Source: Duganella zoogloeoides (GTDB lineage Bacteria > Pseudomonadota > Gammaproteobacteria > Burkholderiales > Burkholderiaceae_D). From it: a DNA stretch of 64,000 nucleotides. The notes under the pieces were generated by a model. It did not search any database, had not been told where the DNA came from, and was given only the letters and a program-made list of their open reading frames with translations. Positions within the stretch are counted from its first letter, which is position 1, and each line of letters opens with the position of its first letter. A program made the translations under genes and the position numbers. The stretch is from contig NZ_CP140152.1 of NCBI RefSeq assembly GCF_034479515.1, forward strand, positions 5,022,001-5,086,000, read 5' to 3'. Positions 56,853-64,000 of this stretch are shown piece by piece.

Positions 56853-58892
56853 TTATTTCACAGTGTCGTCGCCTTCGGCGCTCACTTCGGCCAGTTCCGG
56901 CGCGGCAGCCGGGTCGGCTGGTTCGACGGCGGCGCCGGTTTCTTCAGCGCCCTCATCTTCGTCCACCTCGGCAGGCTGGGCGTCAGCTTGCGCGGTGATG
57001 ATTTCCAGCAGGCGCGCTTCGATTGTCAGTTCCACCTCGTCCCAGCGCAGGATATCGAGCTTGACCTGGGTTCCGCGCGCCACCGATGGCATGCCCGGCA
57101 GGCGGATGATCAACGGCAGGTCGGTCAGGCGCAGCACTTCGTCCTTGAGCACCACGGCATCGACCTGGCGTGCATTTTCCTGGCCCAGCCAGCGCAGGCA
57201 CCAGTAGCGTTCCATGTTCGACTGGTGGTCGCCATAGGCGGCGTACGCGGCGTCGAACTGCGAGACGATGGCAAACAGCGCCGAATCCTTGTGCTTGAAC
57301 TTGGCCACCAGCGGCGCGGTCACGCCCTTGTCGGCGCAGGCCAGGATCTGCCACTGGTTGACCAGGTCGGTATAGCGGCGCAGCGGCGACGTGCTCCATG
57401 CGTACTGGTCCACGCCCAGGCCCTGGTGCGGCGCCGCGTGCGTCAACATGCGCACCTGCATCTTGGCCGCCCAGCCGCCCACACCCTGCCCCTGGCTGCG
57501 GTAGATGCCGGGCACGCCGCAGTCGTGCATCAGTTTGCCCCAGGTGCTGTTGGCAAAGATCATCAGCTCGGCAACGATCTTGTCGAGCGGCGCGCCGCGC
57601 TTGCGGCGGCTGACCGTGACCACGTCGTCTTCGACGTAGAAGTTGAAGTCCACGCGATTGTTCTGTTCCGGCTTCAAACCGAAGCCTTCACGCTTGACCA
57701 TGCGCGCCGCTTCCAGCACTTGCGCCCACTGCCAGATCAAGCTCAGCGCTTCCTTGTGCGGGTAGTCGCCGGCGCCGCTGGCCAAAGTCTCTTCGTTGAC
57801 CAGGTCGTCGAGGTCGTTGTGGCGCAGGTTGTTGGCGATCGGCACCATCTCGGCGCGGGTGTCGGTGGCCAGCACCGACCAGTCGGCCGGATTCAGGGTG
57901 GCGTACAGCGACAATGCCGGGCAGGTCTTGCCTTCGGCCAGCGTGAATGCCTCGACCACGCTATCGGGCAGCATGGTGATCTTGTCGCCAGGCATGTACA
58001 CGGTGGACATGCGCGCCCGCGCCATCTTGTCCACGGCGTCGTCCGGCTTGATGGCCAGGCCCGGGGCGGCAATGTGGATGCCGATCCTGATGTTGCCATC
58101 TGCTAGGTGCGTGACCGAGAACGCATCGTCGATCTCGGTGGTGGTGACGTCATCAATGGAAAACGCCTGCACGTCGGCCACCGGCAGATTGGCGGGCGGC
58201 ACCGGCACGGCCACGTCCGGGAAACCGGCGCCGCGCGGGAAGTTCTCGAACAGGAACTTGGCCATGTGGAAGTCCTTGGGCGACGCCAGGCCGCCCACGT
58301 CCAGCATCAACCGTTGCGGATTGGTGTGGAGTTCGTTGCAGGCCGCTTCCAGCGCCTTGTATTCGATGCCGTTCTTTTCCGGCTTGAACAGCAGTTGCAG
58401 CACGATGGGCTGCATCGCTTCGGGCAGCTTGCCGGCTTTCAGCTCTTCCACGTACTGGGCCTGGATAATCGCTTGCTGTTTCTTTTTCTCGATGCCGGCT
58501 TGCGCTGCGCGCAGCGACTGTTCCGGTGCCGCCTTGTAGCGGCCACGGCCTTTTTTATAGAAATAGATCGGCGCCGAATGCAGGGAGAGAATCAAGCCTG
58601 CCGCTTCGGCCGGCAACGGCGCGTGGCCGAAGTATTCTGCGCCCAACTCGGCAAAGCCGAATTCTTCTTCACCGGCCACTTCCCACAGGAAGTCGAGGTC
58701 GATATCGGCGGACACGGCCTTGGCCTGGTCCATCAACTCGCCAGGCGACGGCTTGTCGTATTGCAGCAGCACGTCCTTGATCTTGACCTTGGTGCGCTTG
58801 CCGCTGGCCATCTCCACCTGGTAGGCCTCGCCTGCCTGCGACATGATGGCGCCGACCTTGAAATCGCCGGATTCTTCGAAAAATAGATTCAT
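56853..58892 (-). CDS. RNase II/RNB-family exoribonuclease
   Basis: 679 residues. The RNB catalytic domain (about 230-560) contains IDDVTTTEIDDAFSV with the metal-binding Asp cluster, GIHIAAPG, and the closing motif YAWSTSPLRRYTDLVNQ. The N terminus looks like a cold-shock/OB region and the C terminus is a long acidic Ala/Glu-rich tail. Degradation of RNA 3'-5' is the family activity. It is closer to RNase II than to RNase R by length. Located 14 bases after ubiC on the same strand; ubiC, yqiA and mpl are upstream. Confidence 0.9.
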   Translation of the reverse strand: MNLFFEESGDFKVGAIMSQAGEAYQVEMASGKRTKVKIKDVLLQYDKPSPGELMDQAKAVSADIDLDFLWEVAGEEEFGFAELGAEYFGHAPLPAEAAGLILSLHSAPIYFYKKGRGRYKAAPEQSLRAAQAGIEKKKQQAIIQAQYVEELKAGKLPEAMQPIVLQLLFKPEKNGIEYKALEAACNELHTNPQRLMLDVGGLASPKDFHMAKFLFENFPRGAGFPDVAVPVPPANLPVADVQAFSIDDVTTTEIDDAFSVTHLADGNIRIGIHIAAPGLAIKPDDAVDKMARARMSTVYMPGDKITMLPDSVVEAFTLAEGKTCPALSLYATLNPADWSVLATDTRAEMVPIANNLRHNDLDDLVNEETLASGAGDYPHKEALSLIWQWAQVLEAARMVKREGFGLKPEQNNRVDFNFYVEDDVVTVSRRKRGAPLDKIVAELMIFANSTWGKLMHDCGVPGIYRSQGQGVGGWAAKMQVRMLTHAAPHQGLGVDQYAWSTSPLRRYTDLVNQWQILACADKGVTAPLVAKFKHKDSALFAIVSQFDAAYAAYGDHQSNMERYWCLRWLGQENARQVDAVVLKDEVLRLTDLPLIIRLPGMPSVARGTQVKLDILRWDEVELTIEARLLEIITAQADAQPAEVDEDEGAEETGAAVEPADPAAAPELAEVSAEGDDTVK

Positions 58893-58906
58893 TGCTCTTC
58901 TGTTCT

Positions 58907-59491
58907 TTATATATTGACTTGTTTCAGTTCCATCACAGAAGGCAAAAACACTTCCGTAACCAGCAGGGTACCGCGCCGGCGCCGATATAAACAGCGCCGT
59001 GCATATAATATGTTCGGCTGGGCCGACTCTCCTCCAAGCGCCGCCCGGGCGCGCTGCGCCAGGGGATGACCTTCGCGCAATCTTGCAAATTCGAGCACAC
59101 TGCGCCGCACCAGCGGATCGCCGAACAGCGTGGTGCCCAGCGACCGCTCACCGAGCGCGCCAAACAGCGGCCAGTCGCTGGCGGTCGCCGACAACGGCAC
59201 CACCGTGTGCGCAAACACTGCCGCCGTATTATCACACCGCAGCAGTACTTCCCTCTCCCACACCCGGCCAGGCCGCTGCAGGCCGATGGCCGCCGCCTCG
59301 TCCGCCAGGCAGCGGGCGGTGCGCTGGTGCAGGCACTGCACGCGGAAAGCGTGGCTGTGGGCTTTCAACCTGGCCGTGAGCGAACCGGCGGTGGTGAGCC
59401 AGTCACGCAACACCGGCGGCGCGCCCGACAGCAGTGCTTGCGGCTGCCATACAGCCTGGCGCAACGACGCGCCACGCCGGCCTTGCGCCAC
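58907..59491 (-). CDS. ubiC: Chorismate pyruvate-lyase
   Basis: Makes 4-hydroxybenzoate from chorismate, the first step of ubiquinone synthesis. 194 residues. Family features include VWEREVLLRCDN, with the Arg/Glu substrate contacts, GERSLGTTLFGDP, ARRCLYRRRRGTLLVTEVFLP (shortened: ARRCLY, then LVTEVFLP) at the C terminus. The GTG start at 59491 lies 2 bases after the yqiA stop; a TTG at 59518 would overlap yqiA by 25 bases. Both are weak, so the start is uncertain by 9 codons. Confidence 0.9.
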   Translation of the reverse strand: MAQGRRGASLRQAVWQPQALLSGAPPVLRDWLTTAGSLTARLKAHSHAFRVQCLHQRTARCLADEAAAIGLQRPGRVWEREVLLRCDNTAAVFAHTVVPLSATASDWPLFGALGERSLGTTLFGDPLVRRSVLEFARLREGHPLAQRARAALGGESAQPNILYARRCLYRRRRGTLLVTEVFLPSVMELKQVNI

Positions 59492-59493
59492 GC

Positions 59494-60072
59494 TCAAGTG
59501 GCAGCCTCGATGCCGCAAAAAGCCAGGACCGTCTCAACGTAGTCGGGGAATTCGGCAATGCCATGGTCGCTGCCTTCAATCACGTGCTGGCGCGCGCCCG
59601 CATAATGCTTGACCATATCGCGATAGTCCAGCACTTCGTCGCCGGTGGCAGCGATCAGGAAATAGCGTTCGGGACGCGTGATCGGGTCCACCGCCAGCGC
59701 CCGTAATTCGTCGATGTATTCGCGCTTGAATTCGAACGGTTCGTCGGAGTGATACTGCGTGGTCACGCCCACGTGCTGGTCGAGATCCTGCAACGGCACG
59801 ATGGCCGGATTGAGCAGCACCGCGCGGCAGCCAAGGCGTTCGGCCAGCCAGGTGGCGTAGTAGCCGCCCAGCGACGAGCCGATAATGGCCAGCTCGTCGG
59901 CCGGCACGCCCTCGACCAGCGACAGCGCCAGTTCCATCGCCAGCCTGGGCGAGGCCGGCAGTTGCGGATTGACCAGCTGGTCGGACAAACCGAGTTCGGC
60001 CATGCGGCCAGCGATCACGCGGGCCTTCATCGACTGGGGCGAGGACCGGAAACCGTGCAAATACAAAATCAT
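59494..60072 (-). CDS. yqiA: YqiA/YcfP-family alpha/beta-hydrolase (esterase)
   Basis: 192-residue small alpha/beta hydrolase. The oxyanion loop begins LYLHGFRSSPQS, the nucleophile Ser is in GSSLGGYYA, and the acid and His are in GDEVLDY and GSDHGIAEF. E. coli YqiA has esterase activity, with an unknown natural substrate. It overlaps mpl by 4 bases and precedes ubiC. This mpl-yqiA-ubiC order is typical of betaproteobacteria. Confidence 0.92.
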   Translation of the reverse strand: MILYLHGFRSSPQSMKARVIAGRMAELGLSDQLVNPQLPASPRLAMELALSLVEGVPADELAIIGSSLGGYYATWLAERLGCRAVLLNPAIVPLQDLDQHVGVTTQYHSDEPFEFKREYIDELRALAVDPITRPERYFLIAATGDEVLDYRDMVKHYAGARQHVIEGSDHGIAEFPDYVETVLAFCGIEAAT

Positions 60073-61433
60073 GCGAGCGCTTTCAACAGCTTGGCGTGAA
60101 CGCCGCCGAAGCCGCCATTGCTCATGACGATGACGTGGTCGCCCGGTTGCGCCGCCTGCGCCACGGCCGCGACCAGCGCATCGAGGTCTTCGTAAGCGCT
60201 GGCCTTGTCGCCCAAGGGCGCGAGCGCGTCGCCCAGGCGCCAGCCCAGCGCCTCGTGGCTGCCGAAACCGAACACCAGGTCGGCATCGACCAGGCTGCCT
60301 GGCAGCGCATCTTTCATGGCGCCGAGCTTCATGGTGTTCGAGCGTGGTTCGAGCACGGCGAGGATGCGGTGCATGTTGCCCAGCTTCTGGCGCAAGCCCC
60401 CGACCGTAGTGGCAATCGCGGTCGGATGGTGGGCGAAGTCGTCGAAGACGGTGATGTCGCGCACCACGCCGCGCACTTCCATGCGGCGCTTGACGTTCTC
60501 GAACGTGGCCAGCGATTGCGCGGCCTGCGCCACCGGCACGCCGACGTGGCGGGCGGCGGCGATCGCGGCCAGGGCGTTGGCGCGGTTGTGCTTGCCGGTC
60601 AGTTGCCAGGCAACGTGGCCGGCCGTCTCTCCCTTGAAGATGACGTCGAAGCTGCCGTTGTGGTGTTCGACCAGCGACCAGTCGGCGCCTTCGGTGCGGC
60701 CGAAGTTTTCGTGCTCGCTCCAGCAGCCGCGTTTGAGCACGCGCGTAAGCGACGCTTCGTCGGCGTTATGGATCACGCGGCCGATGCCGGGCACGGTGCG
60801 CACCAGGTGGTGGAACTGGGTCTCGATGGCGCCCAGATCGGGGAAGATGTCGGCGTGATCGTACTCGAGGTTGTTGAGGATGGCGGTCTTGGCGTGGTAG
60901 TGGACGAACTTGCTGCGCTTGTCGAAGAACGCGGTGTCGTACTCGTCCGCTTCGATCACGAAGAAGATCGATTCTTTATTACCCTGGATGCGGGCCGACA
61001 CGCCGAAGTTGCGCGGCACCCCGCCGATCAAAAAGCCCGGCGCATAGCCGGCGTCTTCGAGGATCCAGGTCAGCATGGCGCTGGTGGTGGTTTTGCCGTG
61101 CGTGCCGGCCACGGCCAGTACCCAGCGGTCTCTTAATATATGTTCGCCCATCCACTGCGGGCCGGAGACATACGGCAGGCCGCGATTGAGGATTTCTTCC
61201 ATCAGCGGATTGCCGCGCGACACCACGTTGCCCACCACGTACAGGTCGGGATTGAGGGCGGTCTGCTCGGGGCCGAAGCCCTGTATCAGTTCGATACCCT
61301 GGGCTTCCAGCTGCGTGCTCATGGGGGGATAGACGTTGGCGTCGCAGCCGGTCACGCGGTGGCCCGCTTCTTTTGCCAGGACTGCCAGGCCGCCCATGAA
61401 AGTGCCGCAGATGCCGAGTATATGTATGTGCAT
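60069..61433 (-). CDS. mpl: UDP-N-acetylmuramate:L-Ala-gamma-D-Glu-meso-DAP ligase
   Basis: Murein tripeptide recycling ligase, 454 residues, Mur ligase family. The nucleotide-binding start is IHILGICGTFMGGLA, the P-loop is VAGTHGKTTTSAM, and the carbamylated Lys/Mur motifs follow (VIEADEYDTAFFDKRSKF). First gene of the mpl-yqiA-ubiC-RNB unit. It is divergent from the next gene across 86 bases. Confidence 0.97.
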   Translation of the reverse strand: MHIHILGICGTFMGGLAVLAKEAGHRVTGCDANVYPPMSTQLEAQGIELIQGFGPEQTALNPDLYVVGNVVSRGNPLMEEILNRGLPYVSGPQWMGEHILRDRWVLAVAGTHGKTTTSAMLTWILEDAGYAPGFLIGGVPRNFGVSARIQGNKESIFFVIEADEYDTAFFDKRSKFVHYHAKTAILNNLEYDHADIFPDLGAIETQFHHLVRTVPGIGRVIHNADEASLTRVLKRGCWSEHENFGRTEGADWSLVEHHNGSFDVIFKGETAGHVAWQLTGKHNRANALAAIAAARHVGVPVAQAAQSLATFENVKRRMEVRGVVRDITVFDDFAHHPTAIATTVGGLRQKLGNMHRILAVLEPRSNTMKLGAMKDALPGSLVDADLVFGFGSHEALGWRLGDALAPLGDKASAYEDLDALVAAVAQAAQPGDHVIVMSNGGFGGVHAKLLKALA

Positions 61434-61519
61434 GGTAATAAAACTGTGGGTAGCGCGATCGAATGCACGATTTTACCTGAGCCGACGCCTATTTCCCGGA
61501 TCAGGGTATTATCTCGTCC

Positions 61520-62164
61520 ATGACGCCCAACGTGATCGATGAAGTCCAGCTGCTGCGTGCGGAAATTGCCGCTGCCGCCGCGCGCCTGATTGCCGAGGAC
61601 GGCGCCGACTACGGCACCGCCAAGCGCAAGGCCGCCAGGCAAATCATGGGCGACCGGCCGCCGCCCGCCAACGTCCTGCCCGACAACGTCCAGATCGAAG
61701 CCGAAGTGCGCGTGTACCAGTCGCTGTTCCACGCGGACACGCAACCGGCGCGCCTGTTCCGCCTGCGCACGCTGGCGGTGGACATCATGGACAAGCTGGC
61801 GCAGTTCAACCCGTTCCTGACCGGCGCCGTGCTGGGCGGCACCGCCGGCCCGCACGACGACATCCACCTGCAACTGTTTGCGGACAGCGCCAAGGAGGTC
61901 GAAATCTTCCTGCTCAACCGCAACGTGCAGATCGACATTTCCGAGTCGCCCCACTTCAAGGGTCCGCGCTATGATCCGGTCGAGACTGTGAGCTTCCTGT
62001 GGCAGCAGGAAGGCGTGCATGCCGAACTGTACGAGCTCGACGATTTGCGCGGCGCGGTCAAGGCCAAGGGCGACAAGGTGCAGCGGGCCGATATCGCTGC
62101 CGTACGCGCACTACTAGTTAACAGTACAAACAGTACTCACTCCTCCGAATCGAACCATGAATAA
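61520..62164 (+). CDS. Conserved protein with a possible nucleotidyltransferase-like core
   Basis: 214 residues of a betaproteobacterial family whose function I do not know. The N terminus is helical and Lys/Ala-rich. A central segment FNPFLTGAVLGGTAGPHDDIHLQLF resembles the GS-x9-DxD pattern of MNT/Pol-beta nucleotidyltransferases (shown in part: GGTAG, then DDIHLQL), but not convincingly. The C terminus ends in a low-complexity Ser/Asn tail that overlaps tlpA by 8 bases, so the two are translationally linked. Divergent from mpl. Confidence 0.75.
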   Translation: MTPNVIDEVQLLRAEIAAAAARLIAEDGADYGTAKRKAARQIMGDRPPPANVLPDNVQIEAEVRVYQSLFHADTQPARLFRLRTLAVDIMDKLAQFNPFLTGAVLGGTAGPHDDIHLQLFADSAKEVEIFLLNRNVQIDISESPHFKGPRYDPVETVSFLWQQEGVHAELYELDDLRGAVKAKGDKVQRADIAAVRALLVNSTNSTHSSESNHE

Positions 62165-62699
62165 AAAACATCTTGCCGTCTATGCCGGCGTTGCCGTGCT
62201 GTTTGCCGCTGCCGGCGCCTACACCGGCATGAAGAAAGAAGCGGCGCCGATTACGGCCACCGCCCCGGCCGGTGTGACCGGTCCGGTACAGGCGCTGCTA
62301 GCGCAAACCATGCCAGACGCGGCTGGCAAGGCCACGCCGCTGGCGCAGTTCCAGGGCAAGGCGATGCTGGTCAATTTCTGGGCCACGTGGTGCGCGCCGT
62401 GCGTGCAGGAAATGCCGGAGCTGTCCGAACTCTCGTCCGGAGAAGCCGGCAAGAAGCTGCAAGTTATCGGGATCGGTATCGATTCGCCAACCAACATCGC
62501 CGAATTTAGCGCCAAGTATAAAATCACCTACCCGGTGCTGGTGGCCGGCATGAGCGGCACGGACCTGTCGCGCCAGTTCGGCAATGTCAACGGCGGCCTG
62601 CCGTTCACGGTGCTGATCGGCGGCGACGGCCAGGTCAAGAAGACTTACCTGGGCAAGCTGAAGTTTGACGAGCTGCACAAGGATTTGGCAACGCTGTAA
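62157..62699 (+). CDS. TlpA-family thioredoxin-fold protein
   Basis: 180 residues. An N-terminal signal anchor (about 7-22) puts the thioredoxin domain in the periplasm. The redox motif W78-C79-A80-P81-C82 is intact, and the cis-Pro lies in GGLPFTVLI. Likely a TlpA/ResA-type reductase for disulfide or cytochrome c maturation. It overlaps the previous gene by 8 bases; aroQ follows 93 bases downstream. Confidence 0.92.
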   Translation: MNKKHLAVYAGVAVLFAAAGAYTGMKKEAAPITATAPAGVTGPVQALLAQTMPDAAGKATPLAQFQGKAMLVNFWATWCAPCVQEMPELSELSSGEAGKKLQVIGIGIDSPTNIAEFSAKYKITYPVLVAGMSGTDLSRQFGNVNGGLPFTVLIGGDGQVKKTYLGKLKFDELHKDLATL

Positions 62700-62792
62700 C
62701 TTGCCAGACACTGGGTACACGCATTTTTTTCTCTTGCCAATGCAGGCAGTTGGCGGCAAAATGCGAAACTTTCGCGGAAAACGGTCAAGAAC

Positions 62793-63230
62793 ATGGCAAA
62801 AAACCTCCTCCTCCTGAACGGCCCCAACCTGAATTTATTGGGCACCCGGGAGCCGGAGATTTACGGCGCCGCCACCCTGGCCGATGTGGAACACGCAGCC
62901 CAGGCACAAGCGCAAGCGGCTGGCGCCACCTTGTCTTGTTTTCAGAGCAATCACGAAGGGGCGTTGATCGACCGCATCCATGCTGCCCGCACCGAGGGCG
63001 TGGACGCCATCGTCATCAACCCGGGTGGACTCACGCATACCAGCGTGGCGCTGCGCGACGCCCTGGCGGGCGTGGCCATTCCATTTGTAGAAGTGCATAT
63101 TTCGAATATTTACCAGCGCGAGTCGTTTCGCCACCATTCATTCCTGAGCGCGATCGCCAGTGGCACGATCTGTGGACTCGGTATCGAAGGATATCGGTTT
63201 GCCATCGACTTCGTTCTTAAAAGGCGATAA
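62793..63230 (+). CDS. aroQ: 3-dehydroquinate dehydratase, type II
   Basis: Dodecameric dehydratase of the shikimate pathway, 145 residues. The N terminus is [20 protein letters not shown] with the catalytic Arg19 and Tyr24. Other motifs are NPGGLTHTS and [18 protein letters not shown]. The aroQ-accB-accC order is common in proteobacteria. The start is an ATG with only a weak CAAGA upstream. Confidence 0.97.
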   Translation: MAKNLLLLNGPNLNLLGTREPEIYGAATLADVEHAAQAQAQAAGATLSCFQSNHEGALIDRIHAARTEGVDAIVINPGGLTHTSVALRDALAGVAIPFVEVHISNIYQRESFRHHSFLSAIASGTICGLGIEGYRFAIDFVLKRR

Positions 63231-63317
63231 TCTACGCGATCTGCGCGCAATTTAACGCGGCTGCGCCCAAAAGGCGTCGCCGTCATCACTTAAAAACAAG
63301 ATATTCCTGGGGGTTAC

Positions 63318-63782
63318 ATGGATCTACGCAAACTGAAGACCTTGATTGATTTGGTCGCAGAATCCGACATCGCAGAGCTCGAAGTGACCGAAGGCGAGAG
63401 CAAAGTCCGCATCGTCAAATCGTCGGCCATGCCGCAAAACCAGATGGTGATGATGCAGCCGCAAGGCATTCCTCAGTACCATGCAGCGCCGGCGCCAGCC
63501 GCCGCCCCGGTTGCCGCAGCCGCGCCTGCCGTAGCCGCCGAGCCAACCGGCCACATCGTCAAATCGCCGATGGTCGGCACCTTCTATCGTTCGTCGGCGC
63601 CGGGTTCGGCAGCCTTTGTCGAAGTGGGCGCCACCGTCAAGGAAGGCGACACCCTCTGCATCATCGAAGCGATGAAGCTGCTCAACGAAATCGATGCCGA
63701 CAAGTCCGGCACGATCACCCAGATCCTGGTCGAGAATGGCCAGCCGGTCGAATTCGGCCAACCGCTGTTTGTGATAGGCTAA
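63318..63782 (+). CDS. accB: Acetyl-CoA carboxylase biotin carboxyl carrier protein
   Basis: 154 residues. An N-terminal helical region and an Ala/Pro-rich linker (about 56-76) precede the biotinyl domain (77-154). The biotinylated Lys120 is in EAMKL. It carries CO2 from AccC to the carboxyltransferase in malonyl-CoA synthesis. A GGGGG stretch precedes the start. accC follows after a 119-base gap that contains a hairpin. Confidence 0.98.
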   Translation: MDLRKLKTLIDLVAESDIAELEVTEGESKVRIVKSSAMPQNQMVMMQPQGIPQYHAAPAPAAAPVAAAAPAVAAEPTGHIVKSPMVGTFYRSSAPGSAAFVEVGATVKEGDTLCIIEAMKLLNEIDADKSGTITQILVENGQPVEFGQPLFVIG

Positions 63783-63835
63783 GACGAGTTTCAGCGCCCG
63801 CCCCGCCGCACTGTCGGTGACGGGCGCGCCGTCTT
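63781..63835 (+). other. Nested hairpin between accB and accC
   Basis: Outer stem AAGACG (63781-63786) with CGTCTT (63830-63835); inner stem GCGCCCG (63794-63800) with CGGGCGC (63821-63827). The outer arm starts in the accB stop codon. No U-tract follows, so it may be an mRNA structure that sets the accB/accC ratio rather than a full terminator. Confidence 0.4.
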
Positions 63836-63901
63836 CCGCATCCCCTCCCTACTTGATGTTACCGGTCTCTGCCGGTGATCACAGAAATACGCGAACCTAC
63901 C

Positions 63902-64000
63902 ATGTTTGAAAAAATCCTCATTGCCAATCGTGGCGAAATTGCCCTCCGTATCCAGCGCGCTTGCCGCGAACTGGGCATCAAGACGGTCGTGGTCCACTCG
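63902..64000 (+). CDS. accC: Acetyl-CoA carboxylase biotin carboxylase subunit, N-terminal part (cut by window end)
   Basis: The first 33 codons are visible, beginning [20 protein letters not shown], the canonical AccC N terminus with the ANRGEIA loop. The rest lies beyond the window. It follows accB. Confidence 0.97.
   Translation, partial: MFEKILIANRGEIALRIQRACRELGIKTVVVHS

Overview
This 64-kb window is a GC-rich, densely coded chromosomal segment of a Gram-negative betaproteobacterium. It most likely comes from the Burkholderiales family Oxalobacteraceae (Massilia/Duganella/Janthinobacterium group). This rests on gene content and neighbourhoods: glyS-gmhB-plsC, a Kdo/heptose lipopolysaccharide core set, an H-NS protein with the short C-terminal DNA-binding motif, a Chp-type pilus chemosensory operon, mpl-yqiA-ubiC-RNB, and aroQ-accB-accC. 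No sequence search was possible, so the placement is inference. No rRNA, tRNA, CRISPR array, insertion sequence or prophage was seen.

Layout. 1-4215 (+): the 3' part of glyS, then gmhB, an acyltransferase and a YgjP-type metallopeptidase. 4297-5303 (+): a 59-residue zinc-finger protein and a lipoprotein. 5297-9009 (-): phosphomannomutase, waaC and waaA. 9206-10677 (-): H-NS and a WecA/MraY-type transferase. 10933-14316 (-): the dTDP-rhamnose operon rfbBACD, divergent from apaH. 15333-19993 (-): algH-ruvX-pyrR-pyrB-pyrC'-plsC, in which pyrC' is a catalytically degenerate dihydroorotase. 20130-21578 (+): a photolyase. 21559-30253 (-): pilG-pilH-pilI-pilJ-chpA for type IV pilus/twitching control. 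30300-32758: rubredoxin, a ThiD-like kinase and hemL. 32787-35825 (-): a NitT/TauT-like ABC transporter without a binding protein. 36115-38703 (+): an HTH-GAF regulator and a chemoreceptor. 38711-42223 (-): corA, mtgA, aroE and a TonB-like protein.

The most unusual part is 42329-56544 (-), five tightly packed genes transcribed in the order TolC-like lipoprotein, HlyD-like adaptor, a 2778-residue repeat protein, a second adaptor with a cytoplasmic GAF-like domain, and an M50 metalloprotease fused to a third HlyD-like module. There is no ABC ATPase in the operon. The giant protein has no Sec signal. It carries an LEPR-like N-terminal motif, a DUF4347 domain with a His/Cys pair, and exactly 20 cadherin-like units of 276 bp each, with a higher-order period of four units (1104 bp). 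I propose that this is a dedicated, ATPase-less export and processing system for a giant surface protein.

56853-64000: an RNase II-family nuclease, ubiC, yqiA and mpl (-), then a conserved nucleotidyltransferase-like protein, a TlpA thioredoxin, aroQ, accB and the first 33 codons of accC (+).
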